Shown here in pieces: positions 12,604 through 22,600 of a stretch of 64,000 nt of DNA. The translations under genes and the position numbers were made by a program. Position 1 is the stretch's first letter. Each line of letters starts with the position of its first letter. Below the pieces are notes generated by a model, which saw only the letters and a list, made by a program, of their open reading frames with translations, ran no database searches and was not told the origin of the DNA. The DNA lies in contig JAYJMM010000021.1 in assembly GCA_037349105.1 (NCBI GenBank), forward strand, positions 1,550,001 through 1,614,000, read 5' to 3'. The DNA comes from Limnomonas spitsbergensis. Its lineage: Eukaryota; Chlorophyta; Chlorophyceae; Chlamydomonadales.

Positions 12604-15063
12604 TCTGCTCCTGCTTCTGCTGTTGCTGCTGCGTGTGCCCCCCACTTGCTTTGATGGCCTGCCTCTGAAGCATCACATACTGCTGCTTCTGCAGCTCAAG
12701 AAAATCCAGCTTCTGGCGGCGACTGCTGCTTTGCCTGGCGCTCCGCAGCAGCATCGGTTCCTCCTCAGGTGGTTCCTCAATTGTTCCCCCGAGGACCTTG
12801 CGGCCATTCTGCAGCAGCTGACACCTGCCCCCCCTGACACCGCTGTAGTCCTCATCGTCAGCATCCTCCTCAGTCTCCGTTTCAGAAATGCCGCGGCGGT
12901 TACGTTGACGCTTCCTGCTCGCAGGAGGACCCGCAGCAGGCCTGACATCAGCGCTCCCACTCGACCTCATCTGCCGGCCACTGATTGCCCGCTGCACCGC
13001 TGGGCTGGCTGCAGGCGGCTTCTTCCTAGGCCGCTTGGCCCTCGGCTGGGGAGAAGGCTCTCGGCTCGACTCAGCCTTCCGGCCCCGGGCAGGCTGGACC
13101 CGCTGGCGGCTTCTACTGCCCCTCTTTAAGCCTCCTGCTCCTCTATACAGATCCCCAGCGTCTGATTTGTCTGGAGCCGGGAATTCGTCCAAAGGCTGCT
13201 GTCCACTTAAACCAGAGGCCACCGGGCCCCATTCCCCGGCCAACTCCTCATCCCTGCTTCTGTCGCTCTCATCCGAGGCTGTTGCCGCTGCCGCCGGTCT
13301 GCCCCTGGTCGCCGCCGCTGCTGGCTTCTTCTTTGGAGACATGGAGAGGGAGATAATCCCCGCTAGCGCTTGCTTCTCCGACTTGCGCTCTGCTGCGGCA
13401 GCTTCTCGGCTGTGACGGCGCAGCATGTCCACGATCGTAGCCTGCAAGGAGAACACAACACATGCTGTTAAACGTGGCCATGGAATCTTCGCACCAGAGT
13501 GGGCATAATTCATGGGCCTTGGTCTATGCATGTGGCTTGGGATCCGCTAGCTTTTCATTAAGCTAGCTCCGGTACAATTTGCACCTGGTCAAGGTTTGAG
13601 CAACCATCGTGACGCCCAGCCCTTCATGAGTCAGCAGCAGGACTATGGATAGAGAACAGGAGGGGGGAGTCAGGGGGCAGCTAGGGTACACTGCATTGCT
13701 CTATTTCAAAATATGGGTGCGTTGATGCATCCACAACACCCACAGCCTGTTTGGAATGTTTTCACCTGAACCATTGCATGCTGGCACAAAATAAAGATTT
13801 CAAGCAGGTCGTCGGTCGGCATGACAGTTATATGTACCGGTATGCTGTGCATGCTTCTGCTTGGTACCCAGTTGGCGCCACCCAAATTCTGGAACCTGCT
13901 ATCTGGATCCAACTTACCGATGACAGCTTGCCTAGTAATGCCTGGAGGGGGAGGTAGATCTCTGCCTTGTAATTGAGCAGTGTTCGCCCGCTCTTCAAGG
14001 CCAGGATGTCATGCGCCTTGGCGGCATGCTCCTCAACCTGGGGGATGAGGCAAAACAGCAGGCAGCAATCAGGCATCAATCAGGCAACAATCAGGTGGCT
14101 CAAGTCAGGGCAATTATTGGCTAATGCGCCATTGACCAGCATAACCAGCCCTCTCCTGATCTGATGAGGCTCGGCTAATGCGCCAATCCTTTCTTACCAA
14201 ATGGCTCTGTCGTCCTTTAAGTGAGAAGTTCCAACCAAGGGGGTCCCTACTCACAGCATACCCCCTGAAACAAAATACTCCATGCAGGGGCCTTAGGATT
14301 AGGATAACGTGTCGGGGCATGCGGATTAAGGGAAATGTGCATCCAAGGCCAAACTCACATCATATCCCCCGAGGTACACCTGGTGACGATCCTCCCAGAT
14401 GTGGGCTTCAAACCGCTGAGTCCGCCTGATCAGTCAGTGCAGCAGAGGTGAGCGGGGACAGTGAGCGATTCAGCAAGAAAGCAAAAGAGGGGTGTGGACT
14501 GTCAGAGACCGGCCCTTGCAAAACCGGCTACAACCGGCTTTTCTGCAGAAATGTTTTGTCAATGTCCACCCCTGGCAGGCCTCAAGGCATTTAAATGCAG
14601 TGCTCGTCTGCGAGAAGCCGCTGATGGCATCCCCATTCGCTTCTAGGTTATAACCTAGCTGCCTCCCATGCTTTGGCTTTAATGGGAATTCCCCCACATC
14701 GATGCCCCCCAGGGCTGTTACCTTGCATTCATTTGTCTGTCTGCTGGCCCATGGATCAACTCACCGGTGTCTGGTGACGCCCCTGAGCTTGCAGTCCCCC
14801 GGCGGCACGTTGCGGCACCGGCTGTCAGAGCCCAGGCTGGGTGTCATCTGAGGTGCCGTCGCGGCCCCTCTGGGTGTGACATCGGGCGCCACGTCCCCGG
14901 TTTGGATGTCCTGCTGGAGTGCTGCTGCTGCTGTTGTTGTTGCTGCTGCAGCTCCATTGGAGGAGAGGAGGTCGATGATGCTGTGGCTCAGGGTGGAAGG
15001 GGCGGCCATGACCGCTCGGATGGCGGCCGGGAACTGGTCATGCGCAGTCTGAATGTTGGGCAT
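8700..15063 (-). CDS. AP2-domain transcription factor with long polyglutamine tracts
   Basis: This is a probable nuclear DNA-binding regulator of about 1492 aa. Exons are 15063-14765, 14425-14359, 14037-13918, 13441-9936 and 9186-8700, all GT..AG and in phase. The first three encode one AP2 domain at about residues 94-150: [20 protein letters not shown], then [10 protein letters not shown], then [16 protein letters not shown]. Exon 4 opens with [17 protein letters not shown], matching the linker after AP2 repeat 1 of plant AP2 proteins, but no second AP2 repeat follows. Instead come basic, nuclear-signal-like stretches ([18 protein letters not shown]) and Gln-rich tracts encoded at 12640-12420 and 12055-11820, typical of activation regions. 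ATG 15063 is the first in-frame Met; the frame is closed upstream near 15190. Exon 5 is less certain: its splice sites and phase fit, but its end is low-complexity. If the donor at 9935 is not used, the protein stops at 9932. Confidence 0.78.
9455..9591. repeat. 12-bp tandem repeat in the last AP2 intron
   Basis: About eleven copies of ATGGAGTGTTCA stand head to tail, with single-base variants (GGCGTG, GTTTAA) near the right end. Because 12 is a multiple of three, the array is open in several frames, which explains the small repetitive open frames here. It sits between AP2 exons 4 and 5 (intron 9187-9935). Confidence 0.93.
11820..12055 (-). repeat. CAG/CAA-type repeat coding for polyglutamine, tract 2
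   Basis: On the coding (minus) strand this is an interrupted CAG/CAA run with scattered AAG and GAG codons. It encodes glutamine stretches broken by Lys, Glu and Arg inside AP2 exon 4. The longest uninterrupted part is near 11995-12050. The complementary CTG run makes long poly-Leu frames on the plus strand that are not genes. Confidence 0.9.
12420..12640 (-). repeat. CAG/GAG/AAG repeat coding for a Gln-rich tract, tract 1
   Basis: The coding strand runs from CAGCAG through alternating CAG-GAG and CAG-AAG hexamers (Gln-Glu and Gln-Lys dipeptide repeats) into mixed Gln/Arg/Gly. The regular six-base periods at 12520-12610 suggest expansion by replication slippage. Confidence 0.9.
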
Positions 15064-18000
15064 GGGGGTAGGGATGAGGGATGGCAGGGATGCAGGTAGG
15101 AAGGAGAGGGTCAGGCGCTGCCTGTGTGGGGGGCGGGTGGGTTTGGGAGAAGGGCATAAATGCTGATCGGGGAATGGGCATAGCCACGTTCAGGGCCTCA
15201 GCTACATTTCAGGAGCCAAGGCCTGCACATCAGCAATCTGTCTGATAGCTGGTGACCCATAAGGACAGTCTGACAGGACTCAGTGTGAATAAATGCAGAT
15301 CCAAGATTACTGTCACCCCGTGGGCAAGCAGGCATCTGTCCTGCTGGACAGTGTTAAGTACCACAGGCGATGGTCTTGGCCTCTGTCGTTGCAAACTAAA
15401 GCAAACTGATAGCAAACTAATTAAATTGCCCTCCCTCGGGTCTGAATTCATATTTTCTTTTTATGCTGCCCTCGGGACACAAAATCGCGCATGGAACGCA
15501 TGATTATGAACTGAAAATCGATGACCGGTTGTTCCTATTTGTATTCACAAAAGTCGATAAAACATTGATCCCTCACCCCTTCATAACGCCAATCATGAGG
15601 TGTGGCGTGGGATATCTACAGGGAGTTACAACTTGAGTATTTCTCGGCTATATGGGTTAAGTGTTTGCAAACATTGCTAAGAGACCATCAGCAACCCAGG
15701 CGGGTGGAGATGATACCTCGTATTCTACACTCCACAGCTAGGTAATACATACAGCAGCCAGAAAGTAAAAAATGCATGTCAGACATGGGCGTAAGGGTTG
15801 AGAAAGCAGTGCAGCATGTGCCCAGGCCGCAGTCGCACCATCAGCAGCACCAAAGGGTTTACATAACACCTTGACACTCCTGGCGACCTGGCAACAAACC
15901 CAGCACGTGTCGAAAAAATCATGTGAAACACTCACTCCATTCCTGTCGTCAACCGCTGCCATGATAGAATATCCAGGTAATGTATCCAGGCAGTTGAGGG
16001 CAGCAGCGATCAGATGGCGACTGACCCCTGCTGCTGCTGTCGTGTCAGGGACGAGTGAGGCAGGCGAGGGTCGAGTCCTCCTAGCTGCTGGGCACGGGAA
16101 TAGACACAGGAGTGTGTGGCAAGCTGATAAGTCAAAGTTTTGAATGATCAAGCAATGATGACATCTGTAATTCTTTCTAAACCTGCAGCGTTTAAAACCT
16201 GTCAGGAAGTTCAGCTATTTTTGTGCCCTTGGAGTGCCTGGGCATGTAGCAACTAGCAAGCACCACCAAAAGAGGTGCATCAGCATGCGGTGATGTTTCA
16301 GAAATGCAATTCCAGGGCATCCCACGGAAAGTAACTAAAATTCAACATTGACAACACCCTGTTGACAACAGCATTGAGATCAATGGGGCCGAATGTGGTT
16401 CTGATCCCAAGCCCCCAATTTAGGCAGTGAGCTGTGTTGTGCCCGTAAACTTTTCGCATTCTCACGCTCCAAGCAATTGGTTAATTGCAAAGGGGGTTCG
16501 TTTTATTTCACTTCTTATGAGCTTGAAATCGTGCAGTGGCTTCCCTTGCTCCAAATGATAGGTAGGTTCCCTTGGACTGGGTTCTCGCCTACTCACCCTA
16601 CCTAGTATATGGCCCTGCCATGGTGGTTAGCCATACAAGGCCTTGGCTTTCTGGGTTCCTTTAATAATTCATGATAAGGCAGATAGACCAATTAGAAAGT
16701 CTCATAAGCCGATCATGCCGGGTTCATGTGTGGGATGTGAGCCCTACCTCGGATTCAATGATGACGTGTTTCCCTAGGAGCTACCAGGGGAGCTACGTAC
16801 CAGATGTCGGAAACCTCGATTCTGACGCAAATTACTTGCGACTTGGGTGTCTCCGTCATTCGCCATTAATTTATGATGGGCGCGGCACGTTGATGACATG
16901 GGCGTACCTGAATATAATCCTTCAGGTTCTGCTGGAAGCGACGGAAGATTTGCCTCCAAGAATTCGAGTGTTCAACGTTGGCGCCGTGGAGCACGTTCAC
17001 TTTGGCTAGGATGGAGATGCAACAACTTGCTCTCCAAACGAATACCGGTAAGGGATCAACGCCACTCTTCGAAGGGTAGCGCCATTCAAACGGAGTTCCC
17101 GATTTCGATCATACCGGAGTACGGTCATGAAATGGACGCTGAAGAATTCATCATGGTCTTTATCAACGAGAGATTTTGATAGTAGTTGACATATACCGTA
17201 TGGGACCTTGGGCCCCCTGTTTCTTCAGGACACTGGCTGAGAGGAAAACGGGTTGTTAGCTGGGTCCTGACTCCATAGGGTTTGCAATCAACCAATGGAA
17301 TTTTGAAAGGTTGCAAAGCTGAAAGCTCAATGAACGGAGGTCGATGGCATGGCAGCTATCTAGCACTATTCATGAATATTATAAGGTGAGCGAGTGCAAC
17401 ATCATTTACTCGTTACACAAAATAAAAGCAGGTGGCAGTTATTATCCTTGATTCAGTCGGACTGTACCCGGTATCCAGTTTCCCATTTTAATGTGAACTC
17501 AAGTGTTGATTTGGCTAGCATCTATACCCTAAGCCCCTGCCTAACGCCTAACCCCTTGTCAGTTGTCATGCATTTAGTCATGGTCATGAAGTGGCAGAAC
17601 ATCACAATATTCAAACTGCCGTTCATGCCGTAACTTCATGCTACAGTTTTGGCTGGTGGCGCTTAGGCTGTGAGACTGCCATCACTCTAGTGCGCATTCC
17701 ACTTTTAGTCTATCCATCTGCCTGCTCGGACAGCAACAGGATTACCTGGGATTCAGCTGGCTAAAACGGCTAGCTTTATTTTCCTGGCAGTACCACTTCC
17801 TTATACCTGAGCTGCCGGTCCGATGATAACCAACACCACACTGTCATCATAATTCTGCTCATTGAATAAGGACTGAAAAACTAACTGAGCTTTTGCCCCA
17901 CGGGGGGTAACCAAGATTGTATTCAACCGCATTGAGGTTAAGGCAGGACGCATTGTCTACCTTCCAGAAATGTCATATTCATTTAAGACCCATGTGCACC

Positions 18001-18189
18001 ACGCTGAGCATGGTGACATGGGCCAGTGATGTACTGACATTACACCCTTAGGCCATGGTGGCATCGGTATTTTCTCCTGGTCCTACATCGGCGTAGCTCT
18101 AGGTCAGCCAGCATACGGCTTGCATTGATCAGTACAACAGGCCTTTGCTTCCTTTCCTTTTCCTACCAACCAGACAGGACGTCGGAGAG

Positions 18190-18430
18190 CCCGCAGGCAG
18201 GGGTGGGAGGCCCTGGATTTCGTACTTTTAGTTGAGCTTTTTGAAGGCTGGTCTCTTCACGGGCAGGGGATACGGTTTCCCCGACCTTTGTGTTCTTTTT
18301 GTTTGGTGGGTGAACTTGCTATCCTTTCTTTCCTCTTATGCCTTCTCCCTGGACTTTCCTAGCTGTCTTTTTTCTTTGCCGACGTGGCCGAGCTTCATCT
18401 CAGCATGGCCCATAGGTGCATTGTCATTAA
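18190..18430 (+). mobile_element. LINE-tail family repeat, copy 2
   Basis: This is the closest relative of the copy at 3113-3350: the two share the GCCCGCAGGCAGGGG start, TTGAAGGCTGGTCTCTTCA-like and GTTTGGTGGGTGAACTTGC blocks, and the GGCCCATAGGTGCATTGTC end before ATTAAC. It lies about 500 bp from an inverted copy, so the two could form a large hairpin. Confidence 0.6.
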
Positions 18431-18601
18431 CAGGCCAATGTTATCGAAGCTTGCGGACCCGCCCTACCTGGTGAGGAGTGTGCCCTCCTCCTCAATTCCC
18501 ATCTTTTGCTGTGCCTCTACTGGCCCAGGCCTCAGCTAGCTTCGATCCCTACCGACTGGTTCCATCGGTTGTAAGCCAGCAACATGTGAAGTAAGTTTAT
18601 A

Positions 18602-18655
18602 CCGGTGCATACCCGCTGGGCCCTGCTGAACGCTAGGCCGCGTGGGGTGAAGCAA
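18602..18655 (+). repeat. short GC-rich dispersed repeat, copy 1
   Basis: The block GCATACCCGCTGGGCCCTGC, followed by TGAACGCTAGGCCGCGTGGGG, recurs at 27532-27590 (+) and inverted at 36560-36612. Its nature is unknown. It carries the same GGGCCCTGC core as the end of the LINE-tail family, so it may be a related terminus. Confidence 0.55.
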
Positions 18656-18924
18656 GTGCTATCACTGATAATTGCTTACTAGGGAGCTGGCTGGCTGGCA
18701 TCCTCGCTTACCGATTGCCATTACATTTGACTGCACGAGACTTTGTTCAACTAAAGAGACCCTGTCTAGAGAACTCTGTAGCCTACACACCGCCTGACTG
18801 GCCTGAGCCTAGAGGGAGATTCATCCAGGTTGGGGCACAGCAGGCTTATAAAGCGCTAGAAGCAATTCAAAAGATCCGACAAAATGATGACCATGCAGCC
18901 CATGTTTTTGGATCTCTGTGCTAA

Positions 18925-19112
18925 TGGCGTTACACCTCTGGGCCATACTGAAATGAAGCTCAGCCACGTCAGCGGACAAAAAGTCAGCTAAGAAAGTCAA
19001 GGGAGAGGGCACAAGAGGAAAGAAAGGACAGAAAGTTCACCCACCAAATAACAAGAACACCAAGGTCTGGCAAACCGTATCCCCTGCCCCTGAAGAGACA
19101 AGCGTTCAAAAT
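18925..19112 (-). mobile_element. LINE-tail family repeat, copy 3 (inverted)
   Basis: The reverse complement carries the family blocks: GTTCACCCACCAAATAACAA here against TTTGGTGGGTGAAC in copies 1 and 2, GCAAACCGTATCCCCTGCCC, and the terminal TTACACCTCTGGGCC. It is truncated relative to copies 1 and 2. Confidence 0.55.
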
Positions 19113-19305
19113 GTTTTGTTTAGATCTCTGTGCACAAAACGCCCAGAGTACGCGAGTGCACTCATTCATTATCTGCTAAGCTGACCAACAGCGGGAGGAG
19201 GAGACAACAAGGCTTTGTTTTCTTGACCTTTGGGTTCCGCGTCCCGTTGCCTCCTCTCCCCTTGCACCCAGCCATGGCTGACCAACGGTGGCTATATGTT
19301 CATGG

Positions 19306-19333
19306 CAGGGCCCGAAGGTGCTACGTCATTAAC
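19306..19333 (+). repeat. LINE-tail family terminal fragment
   Basis: GGCAGGGCCCGAAGGTGCTA followed by CGTCATTAAC matches the family terminus with two substitutions. Only the last 28 or so bases are recognisable. Confidence 0.45.
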
Positions 19334-19639
19334 ATATTCATGGCAGTAGTACTTATTCTGAAACAAAACTGAGCTGGAAAGCTGAGCTGTTGTGGTGCCC
19401 AATGCAATGCGCATTTCTTTGGCCCACAATTCAGACCCAATCCATTGGATCGATGTGAGTGTAGCCCACACTGGACAGTCCACACATTTCAAAAGGTCGT
19501 GCCATCTGGCACGACACTCGACTTGGACACAATCAGAATACCGTCCCTGCGATACAAAAAACCATTCATAAGTACGGAGCAGTGCCATGCAAAAGAAAGG
19601 CCGTGTATGGACTTGCAGAGAAGCTGCCCTCATTTCAAA

Positions 19640-22600
19640 TCATAAACACCATGGAAGCGACTGATGCTTGTCTAGTCCCCCACAGTGAACATATGCTGAC
19701 TCAGCGCTTGCCCATGAAGCCAGCAGGAACCAGAATCTCCCCCACCTGATGCAAATGCCCGACTTGATCCTGTCAAACGATTCCCACACGCCCTCCAGGT
19801 TGACCAGCTTGCAGTTGGCCCCAATGCGTGCATTCTTGTCCACAATCGCCTTGTGGATGGTGGTGCCAGCACCGATGCCCACTGCCGGGTAGCTTGGCCC
19901 TATTGGCTTCTGACGGCTCTTTTCCGTTTCATAGTGATCTGCCCCCATCAGCACCGACTCGGAGATCGTGCAACCGGAGCCTGGAAGAACAGAGCAGGAA
20001 ACAAGTAGGTATTGGTGGTCTAATTTATGAGAACGTAAATATATTCTGGGACCGTTGAGTTGGCCTGCCCCTTGGGGCGTTGAGGCTGAGGCTGTGAGGA
20101 GATACAGACTTGGCCCACTTGGAGATGGTACAGCTGGTGCAGCTGGAAGGTCAGAGCGGGAAACAAGTAGGTGCTGGTCGTAAAAGATTACAGTACTTGT
20201 TTGAATGAAAACAATTGCAAGTTCTGCAATTCCTTGACAGCATAACCTTCTTTGGAATAAACGTGCCCAGAAGGTCAGAGTGGGAAACAAGTAGGTGCTG
20301 GAAGTCGGCCTGCCTCATGGGGCGTTTAATGACACAGGCGGTAGTCATGAATAAATGCAGACTGTGCCCACAGCATATGTTCTCAAACGAAATATAGATT
20401 TACCTTCCCTCATAATTTATGTTGTCTGGGGGATCTATGAATATACGCATTATCGATTGTCGTCGCCAGTTTTCATGTAAGGGCAGCATTTTAAGAAATC
20501 GTTTTTGTCATACCCGAGGGAAGGCAAATCAAATCTGCGGTCTGATTATCCTGTTAATTTCGGAATTCCAGGTAGGATTTCTAGGTATGATTTCTAGACG
20601 TGATGTCCGGGATTGCTACACAGTAAGCTTTTATGCTACTATCTTGCATGGGTGGCGACAAAACGTTGGGCAACCCAAGACCAATGGAGCAACCAAATCG
20701 GATTTAGAATGGATACTGTAACAAGGAGTAACCAGCCTCACCGATCATGCTTCTCGTGCCGACAATGGAGTCCGTGATGCGCGATTTGTAGATTGTGGAT
20801 CCAGCCCCCATCAGGACGTTTTTGATCTGGCAGTCCTCCAGTGTGGACGGAGGCAGATTCACCGGGCAAGCGAACAGGGGGCTGTCCCCTGAATTGAAGT
20901 TGAAAGGCGCATCGCTGCCTGTCAACCGGATGTTGAGCTTGTGGAAGTCCTGCACTCGATTAAGGGGTTCAAATTTTCACAATAAGGACCCCTCCAGTGA
21001 CATGTCAGGTGAGGCAGACGTCTATCGTACCTTCCATTAAAATCTGATGCTCTCCCACAACAGATCAAACTAGGTGCAAGCGATCCCTTGTGGAGATCAC
21101 GAAGAACCACAGCGTTTTAGCTCTAACCCCAATATGCTGACCCTGATGCTGACAGAATGGTCGTGGCTTACCCCAATGCTGCCGCCGATGTCTTCCCAAA
21201 ACGAGTCCATATGGTACGCCATGACCTACAGGCAAGGGTGCAGAAACGGAAGTAGACTGGGATTCTCACCCGTGTGCTCCAATACCCGGCTGAATAGGAG
21301 CACTTGAAACAGTCATCAGGGGAGGCACCCTCGCCTTTTCTTTCAGAGCGCAACATAGTTTGGACCCCCTGGTTTGGACCACACACATATGGGGATTTTG
21401 TTTGCTGAGCACTGACCAAGGCTCCCTTCCTGCCAAACAGAGAAGCCTTGGAGAACAGGATTGGGAATTTACGTACATAGTAGCAGCCGGCACCACTTGT
21501 TGCTTCACCCCTGTGGCCCCTGATCGTCCCACCTCCCACACACATCTCACACCTTCAAGCCGTCGTGGATAGCCCCAGGAATGAGCTCCTTGCCAAAGTC
21601 CCGGGACTGCTTGCCTCCCAGGAGATTCTTCATCACATCCCGGCGGAACACGTACTGCACACACAGCGGCAGCAAATGCTCAGAGGCAGCGAGAAAGCGC
21701 AGGGGCAGCACATAAACTGTCATTGCTAGACTCCTTGCGTACCGTAATGGGACGATCATAATTCATAATTCATAAGCCAGTTGTAATTCCACTGTCATTT
21801 ACTCATGTTTGAGGCTAGAAGGTAACTCAAGCTACCAGAGAGTCTGCCACCTACCATGCCACAGCTCGCGATGTACGCACGCTCATCACGGTCCTTGTCA
21901 CCCGGCAGCAGCTCCGCAGTCCCAGAATCCAGGAAAGTGCCCAAATCGTCCCTGATCACATTTAAATGGAAGATACTTTTCTCAGCGATAGCAAAGACAC
22001 CACCAGCAGAGTCTTCGTAGCGACGACAGGAATCGGCCAGGAGGTGGAATTGATAGGCATAATTCTTCAATTGTTCAGTTATGCTTCAGCTACAAACCGG
22101 CCTACAGTGGGGACCCATGCAGCAAGCTCTGCTTCCTGGGCTGTTGCAAGTAAATTTGGTCCCATTTGGCGCAGTGGTGGCCACTCGGCGGCCCCCCAAG
22201 GTGGTCTGCCGCGCACTAAAATAAACGTTTGACTTTATGCTGCAGGACAGCCTACTCATCGAAAGCTCACCAGTCCATGCTCATCATCGTTTTCTCATCG
22301 CCCTTAGGCTTTTCCGAAAAGCTGGTGATCTGGCTGTCTTTGTTCACCTGCGTGTACAGCGTCAGAAAAAAAAAAAAGAGCTGGGCCAGCCTGTCAGGAG
22401 TAACCCCTCAGAGGTCAAGAGGTTGACAGTCTATCAACCTGATACGTAAACGTCTGACGAGGCTGCGCTGCACACACCTTCACAATTCCAAACTGCTGCG
22501 CCTTGGCCTCAGCCACCTCCCGGCACACAATGGTGATGTCCGCCAAGCTGTCCCGGTGGAACGCCACCAGCTTTGCAAAGTCCATTCTGTACACCTGGTC

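Larger units (their letters stand above)
15064..19639. other. intergenic region with repeat copies, no confident gene
   Basis: The 5' side of the AP2 gene and the 3' side of the AGPase gene border this region, so both promoter and terminator elements should lie here, but none is identifiable by eye. Open frames at 15738-16151 (-), 16671-17009 (+) and 16898-17179 (+) show no recognisable family motif. Two LINE-tail copies and a short GC-rich repeat lie at 18190-19115. Confidence 0.4.

Noticed and set aside
11396..13129. Plus-strand poly-Leu and poly-Ala frames of 220-277 codons
   Set aside because: They are the antisense of the CAG-rich AP2 exon; the minus frame has AP2 context and splice sites, the plus frames do not.
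16671..17179. Possible gene with frames on both strands
   Set aside because: Neither strand shows a recognisable family, and splice-site patterns do not connect the frames in phase.
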